NCBI GenBank assembly: GCA_012837655.1
Contig: DUQT01000239.1
Span: forward strand, 1-32,643
DNA: 32,643 bases
Reading direction: 5' to 3'
Source of the DNA: Actinomyces sp.
GTDB lineage: Bacteria > Actinomycetota > Actinomycetes > Actinomycetales > Actinomycetaceae
Below the pieces are notes generated by a model. That model had not been told where the DNA came from, did no database searches, and saw only the letters and a program-made list of their open reading frames with translations. The position numbers and the translations under genes were made by a program. Shown one piece after another: positions 26,419 to 32,643 of the stretch (its first letter is position 1; each line of letters begins with the position of its first letter).

Positions 26419-27330
26419 TTGAAAACAGCTTGGAAACGTCAAGGTGTGGCCACCGTTTTGGCTGTGCTGGGGCTAGTTATGGTTGTTGTCGGCGTGCTCT
26501 TCTCAACTGTTTTCCGTCCTGATACGACGGTTAACGCGTCTTCGGAGGCTCCGACAACCGCCTATTTTGTCACCCACGAGGGCGTCCTAAACCTTGTGAA
26601 TGAAGAAGTCACCGTCACCGCCAGCGCACCCAATGATCAGGAAGTCACCGTCGTACTCGGCCGGGGCGCCGACGTGCAGGCCTGGCTCCACGGGGTTTCC
26701 TATACCGAAATCAGCGGCCTTTCCAGTTGGGACACCTTGAAAACAAATGTTGTCGAGGGCGAGGACGATGCTAGCGTTGACGGAAATCTAGCTGACTCGG
26801 ATATGTGGCTGGAGGTTAAGACGGGTAAGGGTGAGGTCGATTGGACGCTTCAAAACCCCGACTCTAACCTGGTCCTACTGGCGGCCACGGACGGTAGCGC
26901 CGCAGCGCCGAGCATTACTTTGACGTGGGAACGCAGTAACCCAATTGCATGGATCATAGTGCTGATCGTAATTGGAGCGATCCTAGTGATTCTTGGAATC
27001 ACCCTGTTCGTTTACCACTCGCGTCGCAGTGACGATGAGGACAAGCCGGAAGAAATCGAGAAGCGCAGGCAGGCAGAGTTTGAGCGTCAGCGTCGCACCG
27101 ATGCTCCAGTTCGGCGCACCATTGAGACCACGGTCGGCGGTAAGACCCACGTACTGCCCTCGCGCGCAGCCATCCGAGAGGCACGTGAGCGCGGTGAATC
27201 GACCGTTACAGTGGATGGCCAAAACTTCGAAACGGGGCTGATACCCATCGTGAAGAAGGTCCGTGAGGTTGAAGAAGAGGACCTAGGCTCGCCCTCGAAA
27301 ACTGAAAATACTGACAATTCAAAGAAGTAG
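26419..27330 (+). CDS. Two-TM membrane protein of unknown function
   Basis: I do not recognise a named family. From TTG 26419 (CAGGGGT 6-8 nt upstream) the protein has 303 residues. A first membrane helix (GVATVLAVLGLVMVVVGVLF, residues 8-28) precedes an extracytoplasmic domain of about 145 residues rich in Thr, Val, Asp and Ser. A second helix (PIAWIIVLIVIGAILVILGI, about 176-196) is followed by a charged cytoplasmic tail of about 100 residues (EEIEKRRQAEFERQRR). That tail carries the pattern RAAIREARERGESTVTVDGQ. The track start adds 18 upstream residues lacking a ribosome site. It is 11 nt before the lipoprotein gene, so the two are likely made together. Confidence 0.75.
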   Translation: MKTAWKRQGVATVLAVLGLVMVVVGVLFSTVFRPDTTVNASSEAPTTAYFVTHEGVLNLVNEEVTVTASAPNDQEVTVVLGRGADVQAWLHGVSYTEISGLSSWDTLKTNVVEGEDDASVDGNLADSDMWLEVKTGKGEVDWTLQNPDSNLVLLAATDGSAAAPSITLTWERSNPIAWIIVLIVIGAILVILGITLFVYHSRRSDDEDKPEEIEKRRQAEFERQRRTDAPVRRTIETTVGGKTHVLPSRAAIREARERGESTVTVDGQNFETGLIPIVKKVREVEEEDLGSPSKTENTDNSKK

Positions 27331-27341
27331 GGGAACGACTT

Positions 27342-28337
27342 ATGAAACGCACGCGTGTAGCACTTGTCGCTCTTGCGTTGGCGCTGACTGGGACCGGTTT
27401 GGCTGGATGCGCCGACGAGGTGCCGGAGGTCCCCGAACCTGTTGAGGGGCCTTCAGAGGTGGAGAGCCCGAACTTGGATTCTGAGCAGGTGCAGACTGTC
27501 CTCGAGGACGTAATGGCCGTCGTTAAGGAGGCCGACGAGGCGAAGGATCCGAAACTTCTTGAGCCGCGCGTGAAGGCACCTGCGTCGACGCTTAGGGCTG
27601 GTTTTTACAAGCTTGCTGCTGCTCGTGGAACTGACATGAGCGGTATTAATCTGGATACGAAGAGCGCCACGGTTACGAAGACTGATGAGTGGCCGCGCGC
27701 GATCGTTGTGCCGACACAGGCTGCTGAAGGCGAACTGCCGGCATTAGTTTTCATCACGCAAGATTCAGCGCGTGATGATTACAAGATGCAGAACTGGGTG
27801 CGCATGTTCCCCGGACAGACCGTGCAAACCGCCGCGGTGTCGGAGGGCACTCCCGTCGTACCGAACGATTCGGAGGCGTTCCTACTTTCTCCGACGCAAG
27901 CCATGACCGCGTGGGCGCAGCGCCTTGATGGTGGTGAAGAGAACGCGGACTTGCTCGCGGAGGACGATTTCACCACCTACTACCAGAATGAACGCAAGAA
28001 GCTCAGTGACGCCCTGGGGGAGAGCGGCACGGTCACGTTCAAGGCCACGGCCGCTGAGTCACCGCTGACTGCGGTTGAGCTCGTGGATGGCAGCGCACTG
28101 GTTGCTGGGCACATCACCTACACCGTCACGTATGAGCGTTCAGATGAGCGCGCCAACATCACCATTGGCGGATCCGCAGGCGAACTAATGGACGACCCGA
28201 CCGTGCACGAGGAACCTGTTCAAGTCACCTACCTGACCACGGTCGTACTGTCCATCCCTGAAAAGGGCTCCGACGCGAAGATCCAAGCCGTTGGTGCGGA
28301 ACGCGTAATCCAGTCTGTTAAGCGACTCGAAGAGTAG
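27342..28337 (+). CDS. Predicted lipoprotein of unknown function
   Basis: A 331-residue secreted protein. MKRTRVALVALALALTGTGLAGC is a lipoprotein signal peptide with lipobox LAGC, and the mature form would begin at Cys23 anchored in the outer leaflet. A short acidic/proline linker (DEVPEVPEPVEGPSEVESP) follows, then a mixed alpha/beta globular part with FLLSPTQAMTAWAQRLDGG and DDFTTYYQNERKKLSDALG. There are no catalytic motifs I can name. The same arrangement (membrane protein, lipoprotein, thioredoxin/TPR protein) suggests an envelope-related unit, but that is inference from proximity. GGGGAACG precedes the ATG. Confidence 0.8.
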   Translation: MKRTRVALVALALALTGTGLAGCADEVPEVPEPVEGPSEVESPNLDSEQVQTVLEDVMAVVKEADEAKDPKLLEPRVKAPASTLRAGFYKLAAARGTDMSGINLDTKSATVTKTDEWPRAIVVPTQAAEGELPALVFITQDSARDDYKMQNWVRMFPGQTVQTAAVSEGTPVVPNDSEAFLLSPTQAMTAWAQRLDGGEENADLLAEDDFTTYYQNERKKLSDALGESGTVTFKATAAESPLTAVELVDGSALVAGHITYTVTYERSDERANITIGGSAGELMDDPTVHEEPVQVTYLTTVVLSIPEKGSDAKIQAVGAERVIQSVKRLEE

Positions 28338-28359
28338 CATCAGCGCGGCAAGAGGCCGA

Positions 28360-28419
28360 CGCTCTGGTCGGTGGTGTGCCGCTCCTGCTAGCGGTCGTCG
28401 CTCCGGCCGGCGGTGCGCA
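28360..28419. repeat. Imperfect 21-bp direct repeat downstream of the lipoprotein gene
   Basis: CGCTCTGGTCGGTGGTGTGC at 28360 reappears as CGCTCCGGCCGGCGGTGCGC at 28399, a 39-bp period. Within these 20 bases the four differences are all T-to-C changes. It lies in the 161-bp gap before the thioredoxin gene. Confidence 0.55.
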
Positions 28420-28498
28420 GGGAACGCCCTCATCGTTTAAACAATCAGATAAATCCCCGAATTTTTCACAGGTAAACCTTTTGAAAGAGGAATCAATA

Positions 28499-29509
28499 AT
28501 GGCTAATGAACAGGAACAAAGCATGCCTGCAGACACCCACGGTGCGGTCGAACTCGGCCAGCAGGGCGCTCAACCTGCAGCAGCCAACACTTCTACCCAA
28601 GCCGGGTATTCCGGTGCCACGGACGCGTACGCACAGCCCGGGCATCCCGGAGCGGCAAACGCGTACGCACAGCCCAGCCAGGCCCAACCGGGCGCCGCTG
28701 GTGCTACAGGCCAGCCGGGCGAGCTAACCGGCCCGATCATCCGCGACGTCGATGAGGCCAACTTCGAAGAGATCGTACAAATCTCCAACCACCTACCCGT
28801 CATCATTGACCTGTGGGCGGACTGGTGCCAGCCGTGCAAACAGCTCACACCCGTACTTGAGGAAATCGTCACCGAGCTTGACGGCCGCGTCCTCCTGGCA
28901 AAAATTGACGTTGAAGCAAATCCGCAGTTGGCGCAAATCTTCCAGGCGCAGTCCATTCCGACCGTCGTTGCGATTATCGGAGGGCGTCCTGTGCCGCTGT
29001 TCCAGGGCGCACAGCCGAAGCAACAGGTTGTGGAGATCTTCAATGAACTCCTTAAGGTTGCTGCAAATGCTGGGCTGACTGGTCGCATAGTTGATCAGGC
29101 ACAGTCCGCGCCGAAGGTTGATCCGCTGCACGAGGCCGCCCTTGCCGCTGAGGACGCCGGCGATTTGGAGGGCGCGATTGCGCAGTGGCACAAGGTTTTG
29201 GCGAACTCACCTAAGGATGAGGTTGCGAAGGAAGCCATTGCCCGTTTGAAGCTTGCGCAGCGCGTCAAGGAGGTCGGAGCTGAGTCAGGGGATGACTCGC
29301 CGATGGCTCGCGCCGACCAGGCGTTTGTGGATGGTGACGCGGATTCTGCGTTTGGCATCCTGCTTGACATCATCCAGAAAGCCAAGGGTAGCGATGACGA
29401 CGCCTTCGAGGAGGCTCGCACGCGCCTGCTGGAAATGTTCACCGTCCTCGGCAACGCCGATCCGCGTGTGAAGACAGCCCGAGGACGCCTCTCAAGCCTG
29501 CTGTTCTAG
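28499..29509 (+). CDS. Thioredoxin-domain/TPR co-chaperone (YbbN/CnoX-like)
   Basis: A 336-residue protein probably acting as a redox-linked holdase or co-chaperone in the cytosol. Residues 1-75 are a disordered Gln/Ala/Pro/Gly-rich tail with a 12-residue repeat (GYSGATDAYAQP, GHPGAANAYAQP, residues 36-59). The thioredoxin domain spans about 80-185, with WADWCQPCKQL at 106-116 (CQPC rather than the usual CGPC) and the cis-proline in SIPTVVAI. From about 205 on come TPR-like helices (AALAAEDAGDLEGAIAQWHK, ADQAFVDGDADSAFGILLD) as in YbbN. ATG 28499 follows AGAGG; the track start at 28376 runs through the upstream repeat. It corresponds to mycobacterial Rv1324 by position. Confidence 0.9.
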   Translation: MANEQEQSMPADTHGAVELGQQGAQPAAANTSTQAGYSGATDAYAQPGHPGAANAYAQPSQAQPGAAGATGQPGELTGPIIRDVDEANFEEIVQISNHLPVIIDLWADWCQPCKQLTPVLEEIVTELDGRVLLAKIDVEANPQLAQIFQAQSIPTVVAIIGGRPVPLFQGAQPKQQVVEIFNELLKVAANAGLTGRIVDQAQSAPKVDPLHEAALAAEDAGDLEGAIAQWHKVLANSPKDEVAKEAIARLKLAQRVKEVGAESGDDSPMARADQAFVDGDADSAFGILLDIIQKAKGSDDDAFEEARTRLLEMFTVLGNADPRVKTARGRLSSLLF

Positions 29510-29632
29510 TCGATATCTCGCGGGGCTCTCGCGTTTGCATTTTTTCGACGAGAACACGAGGACACCTCTCAAGCCTTCTGTTCTAGCTGGTGGCTCGCGG
29601 GGTCTCTGGCGCTTTAATTCTTCGGCTGAACC
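29481..29632. repeat. 77-bp imperfect tandem duplication starting inside the thioredoxin gene
   Basis: GAGGACGCCTCTCAAGCCTG at 29481, which includes the last codons of the gene, reappears as GAGGACACCTCTCAAGCCTT at 29558. Similarity continues past the stop codon (CTGTTCTAG in both) into CTCGCGGGG(C/T)TCTC and TT(T/A)(G/A)NATT-like sequence. The second copy thus carries a decayed duplicate of the gene's C-terminus and stop. The ORF drawn at 29535-29837 covers it and is not believed. Confidence 0.75.
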
Positions 29633-29723
29633 TGACGATGCTCTAGCAGGCAACTCTAGGAAGTCTTGCGCACACCTAGCGATGTGGGCACGAGTGCCCG
29701 GTTTCCGAATCAAACTGAGCAAG

Positions 29724-29761
29724 GTTAAGGGGCCGCACCCAACTGGGTGCGGCCCCTTAAC
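29724..29761. terminator. Bidirectional terminator between the thioredoxin gene and glgB
   Basis: GTTAAGGGGCCGCACCC and GGGTGCGGCCCCTTAAC form a perfect 17-bp stem with loop AACT. The genes on either side converge, so it can serve both. A further pair CTGTAGG/CCTACAG (29761-29767 and 29796-29802) lies on the glgB side. Confidence 0.9.
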
Positions 29762-29823
29762 TGTAGGCTTTCTAGCGCTCGCAGGCTCGGACGGTCCTAC
29801 AGACCCTCAAGCTGGAAGTCTTC

Positions 29824-32010
29824 TTAACCCCTCTTGACCGGACGCAGCCAGACAGCGCCTAGCGGGGGAACGCGAAGTTGCGCGGATGCGGGGCGACCGT
29901 TCCACGGAACTTCTTCAGCGACGATTTCGCCCATGTTCTCCACACCAGAGCCGCCATAGATCTCAGCGTCAGTGTTCAGGATTTCTTCCCAGGCACCGGC
30001 AAACGGTAGGCCTACGCGGTATCCCTCGTGCGGGTTGCCCGCAAAGTTAGAGATACAAACGATGAGGTCCTGCTCGCCCTCGTCATTCTTGCCCTTGCGG
30101 ATGTAAGAAATGACGTTGTGGTCGGCGTCGCCAGCCTCAATCCACTCGTACCCCGTGAAGTTGTCATCCCACATGGCGGGGGAGCTCGTGTAGATCTCGT
30201 TCATGTTTGCGACCAGACGGTTCACGCCGCGGTGGCCCGGGTCATCCAGCAGCCACCAGTCAAGTGAGTACGCGTCGGACCATTCGGATTCCTGTCCGAA
30301 GTCCTGGCCCATGAACAGTAGCTGCTTGCCGGGGTGAGACCACTGGTAGGCCAGCAGTGAACGAAGTCCAGCCAAGCGGCGCCACTTATCGCCAGGCATC
30401 TTCGAAATCAGGGAGCCCTTGCCGTGTACAACCTCGTCGTGTGAAAGCGGCAGGATGAAGTTCTCGGAGAACGCGTAGACCAGCGAGAACGTCAGCTCAC
30501 CGTGGTGCCAGCGACGGTTCACCGGGTCTTCCTGCATGTAGCGCAGGGTGTCGTTCATCCAACCCATGTTCCACTTCATGCCGAAGCCCAGGCCACCACC
30601 GGAAGTCGGGGCGGTAACGCCAGGCCACGCGGTCGACTCTTCAGCGATCATAACGATGCCGGGGTTGCGACGGTATGCGGTTGCATTGGTTTCCTGCAGG
30701 AACTGGATTGCCTCCAGGTGCTCGCGACCTCCGTACTGGTTTGGACGCCACTCGCCGTCGTTACGGGAGTAATCCAGGTACAGCATCGAAGCCACAGCAT
30801 CTACGCGCAGGCCGTCAACGTGGAACTCTTCCAGCCAGTACAGTGCGTTCGCAACCAGGAAGTTGCGCACCTCGCGGCGGCCAAAGTTGAAGACCAGCGT
30901 GCCCCAGTCCGGGTGCTCACCGCGCAAAGGATCCGGGTCCTCGTACAGCGCGGTTCCATCGAAGCGAGCCAGCGCCCAGCTGTCTTTCGGGAAGTGGGCG
31001 GGAACCCAGTCAAGGAAGACACCAATGCCGGCCTGGTGCAGCTTGTCAACCAGGTAGCGGAAGTCATCCGGCGTTCCAAACCGTGCAGTCGGAGCGTAGT
31101 GCGACGTCACCTGGTAGCCCCAGGAGCCGCCGAACGGGTGCTCTGCAACGGGCATGAACTCAACGTGCGTGTACCCCATCCGCTTCAGGTAGGGGATTAG
31201 CTCATCAGCCAGGTCACGGTATCCCAAGCCCTGCTTCCAGGAACCAATGTGAACCTCATAGATTGACATTGGGCCCGCGTGAGGATCCTTCTTAGGACGG
31301 TTTTCCATCCATTCGTCGTCTCCCCATTCATGGAACCGGTCTGTTACAACCGAGGCCGTTGCTGGAGGAATCTCCGTTGCTCGAGCCAGCGGATCCGCCT
31401 TTTGCATCCAGTTACCGTCGGGGCCGCAGATCTCGTACTTGTAGCGAGCTCCGACCTCCACGTCTGGAATGAAAAGTTCCCACACGCCGGACGCGCCCAA
31501 TGAACGCATCGAGCTGCCCGTGCCATCCCAGTAGTTGAAATCGCCAACCACGCGGACAGCCTGTGCATTCGGCGCCCACACAGCGAAGGAAACACCGCGA
31601 ACGGGGCCCATCTCGCCGTCGTATTCACGAACGTGCGAGCCCAGGGCGTTCCACAGCGTTTCGTGGCGACCCTCGCCAATCAGGTACAGGTCCATCTCGC
31701 CAAGCGTTGGCAAGAACCGGTACGGATCGTCAGCTTCTACGACCTGGTCGCCGTAAGTTACGCGCAGGCGGTAGTCCGGCACGTGGTCTCCAGGTAGGAC
31801 CGCAACCCAAATGCCGTCTTGTTCGTGGACGGCGTCATAGGTCTTGTCCTTGGTGACAATCTGAACGGAATCGGCCAGGTGGCGCACCGCGCGGATAGTT
31901 ACGTGACCATCGGAAACGTGACCGCCTAGGACGGAGTGCGGCGAATGATGCCGGGCTCCGGCAACCGCGGCAAGCGTGTGTTCATCTACAGGAATTGGTG
32001 TGGCATTCAT
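29824..32010 (-). CDS. glgB: 1,4-alpha-glucan branching enzyme
   Basis: Introduces alpha-1,6 branches in glycogen-like glucan. The 728-residue protein starts at ATG 32010 (GGAAGAA about 9 nt upstream); the longer track start overlaps the maltokinase gene. In order: an N-terminal beta-sandwich ([12 protein letters not shown]), CBM48 ([20 protein letters not shown]), and the GH13 barrel with [24 protein letters not shown], the nucleophile in [16 protein letters not shown], the acid/base in MIAEEST, and [12 protein letters not shown]. The C-terminal beta domain ends AVWLRP. Length fits full GlgB proteins with the extra N-terminal module. It is 53 nt downstream of the maltokinase gene, which fits use of GlgE-made or maltose-1-phosphate-derived glucan. 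Confidence 0.97.
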   Translation of the reverse strand: MNATPIPVDEHTLAAVAGARHHSPHSVLGGHVSDGHVTIRAVRHLADSVQIVTKDKTYDAVHEQDGIWVAVLPGDHVPDYRLRVTYGDQVVEADDPYRFLPTLGEMDLYLIGEGRHETLWNALGSHVREYDGEMGPVRGVSFAVWAPNAQAVRVVGDFNYWDGTGSSMRSLGASGVWELFIPDVEVGARYKYEICGPDGNWMQKADPLARATEIPPATASVVTDRFHEWGDDEWMENRPKKDPHAGPMSIYEVHIGSWKQGLGYRDLADELIPYLKRMGYTHVEFMPVAEHPFGGSWGYQVTSHYAPTARFGTPDDFRYLVDKLHQAGIGVFLDWVPAHFPKDSWALARFDGTALYEDPDPLRGEHPDWGTLVFNFGRREVRNFLVANALYWLEEFHVDGLRVDAVASMLYLDYSRNDGEWRPNQYGGREHLEAIQFLQETNATAYRRNPGIVMIAEESTAWPGVTAPTSGGGLGFGMKWNMGWMNDTLRYMQEDPVNRRWHHGELTFSLVYAFSENFILPLSHDEVVHGKGSLISKMPGDKWRRLAGLRSLLAYQWSHPGKQLLFMGQDFGQESEWSDAYSLDWWLLDDPGHRGVNRLVANMNEIYTSSPAMWDDNFTGYEWIEAGDADHNVISYIRKGKNDEGEQDLIVCISNFAGNPHEGYRVGLPFAGAWEEILNTDAEIYGGSGVENMGEIVAEEVPWNGRPASAQLRVPPLGAVWLRPVKRG

Positions 32011-32063
32011 GTGTGCAATTCTTCCATGAAGGGAGCTAATTAGTGCGGAAATGGAAATGATCG

Positions 32064-32643
32064 TCACTGCGCGAGACGGCGTAGCGCATTTTCCGGAATC
32101 CAAATCCAGTCCGGACGCATGCGGTACTCATAAACCGCTTCGTAGGCGGCCTTTTCAATCTCGAGGACGCGGATTAGTTCGCTCTCAACAGGGCCGAACC
32201 CTCCGTCGTTCGTGTAACCAGCGATGAATGCGTTGCGCGCATTTTCTAGCCACCAGTCCTCAGCACCACCCTTTGCGGCAGCGTAGTCAAAGGAGCGCAG
32301 CATTCCCGCAACATCACGCAGTGCCAGGTCGGGGACCCTGCGTTCATCCAGGGGACGCAGAGGCTCGCCCTCGAAATCTAAAATGACCCATCCCTGATCA
32401 CCAAGAAGCACTTGCCCCAGGTGGTAGTCCCCGTGAATGCGGATCAGCGGAGGCAGTTCTTCGAGGTCATCGATCCTGTCGATCGCTCTCTCCAGTGCGG
32501 GGGTGATGTCACTGTCGCGAAGTTCGGGGACCTCAGCGGCGGCCGCCGAGAGGTTCACCTGCAAACGTTCGTGAAGTTCTGAAGGAGTGAGCGTGCCCGA
32601 CGCGCCAAATGCGGTGGCCAGGTGCTCGTGAAGTCCCGCAGTC
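32064..32643 (-). CDS. Maltokinase (Mak/Pep2), C-terminal part; gene continues beyond the window
   Basis: Phosphorylates maltose to maltose 1-phosphate, the donor used by GlgE. The frame is open to the window edge; the track ORF starting at 32564 is only an internal TTG, and 26 further codons are readable ([15 protein letters not shown]...). The kinase signature is [20 protein letters not shown], a Brenner-type catalytic loop, followed by the metal site [10 protein letters not shown] and [15 protein letters not shown], which are diagnostic for Mak/Pep2. It ends [15 protein letters not shown]. Whether it is a stand-alone kinase or the C-terminus of a TreS-Mak fusion cannot be told here. Confidence 0.9.
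   Translation of the reverse strand, partial: TAGLHEHLATAFGASGTLTPSELHERLQVNLSAAAAEVPELRDSDITPALERAIDRIDDLEELPPLIRIHGDYHLGQVLLGDQGWVILDFEGEPLRPLDERRVPDLALRDVAGMLRSFDYAAAKGGAEDWWLENARNAFIAGYTNDGGFGPVESELIRVLEIEKAAYEAVYEYRMRPDWIWIPENALRRLAQ

Noticed and set aside
29535-29837. 100-aa ORF between the thioredoxin gene and glgB
   Set aside because: It crosses the 77-bp duplication and the bidirectional terminator and has no credible start site.

Overview
This window is a chromosomal core region of an actinobacterium (Actinomycetota) of moderate GC content, most like the Actinomycetales. Three things point there. NucS/EndoMS mismatch endonuclease, a DUF2550 protein and a FilP/Scy-like DivIVA coiled-coil protein are present. 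A maltokinase-GlgB pair, typical of the GlgE alpha-glucan pathway, lies at the right edge. The gene order argS-lysA-hom-thrB-rho-rpmE-prfA-prmC-ywlC-wecA-atpI-atpBEFHAGDC-DUF2550-nucS...thioredoxin-glgB follows, from memory, the Mycobacterium tuberculosis block Rv1292 to about Rv1327. Genus cannot be fixed from the sequence alone.

Layout. At 1-78 (minus) there is a start-less scrap of a methyl-accepting chemotaxis protein, followed by tRNA-Arg(CCG) and rpiB. Next come argS and the lysine/threonine genes lysA, hom and thrB, without the thrC that mycobacteria carry in between. Then rho follows a long structured leader. A DUF1684 gene on the minus strand interrupts the otherwise co-oriented rho/rpmE order. 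rpmE, prfA and prmC provide ribosome and termination functions, and ywlC (t6A tRNA modification) and wecA (lipid-linked sugar synthesis) lead into the ATP synthase operon. That operon is complete (atpI-like, B, E, F, H, A, G, D, C), continues into a DUF2550 membrane protein, and ends at a strong intrinsic terminator.

The right part holds nucS (mismatch repair), nagA (amino-sugar catabolism), a small zinc-ribbon-like protein, and a DivIVA-like coiled-coil protein (minus). A three-gene set follows: a two-TM protein, a lipoprotein and a thioredoxin/TPR co-chaperone. glgB and the 3' part of a maltokinase gene, both minus, close the window.

No defence system, prophage, insertion sequence or CRISPR array was seen. 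The unusual signals are in the non-coding DNA. (i) There are imperfect tandem duplications just downstream of several genes (918-1036, 8890-9049, 28360-28419, 29481-29632); two begin in or touch a gene's 3' end, and two share a core sequence. (ii) Five genes have a -10-like hexamer only 6-7 nt before the start codon, suggesting leaderless mRNAs (argS, DUF1684, ywlC, nucS, nagA). (iii) The rho, rpmE and atpB leaders carry hairpins or mutually exclusive pairing elements. (iv) A long inverted repeat lies between nagA and the zinc-ribbon gene. These are sequence observations; their functions are inferences.
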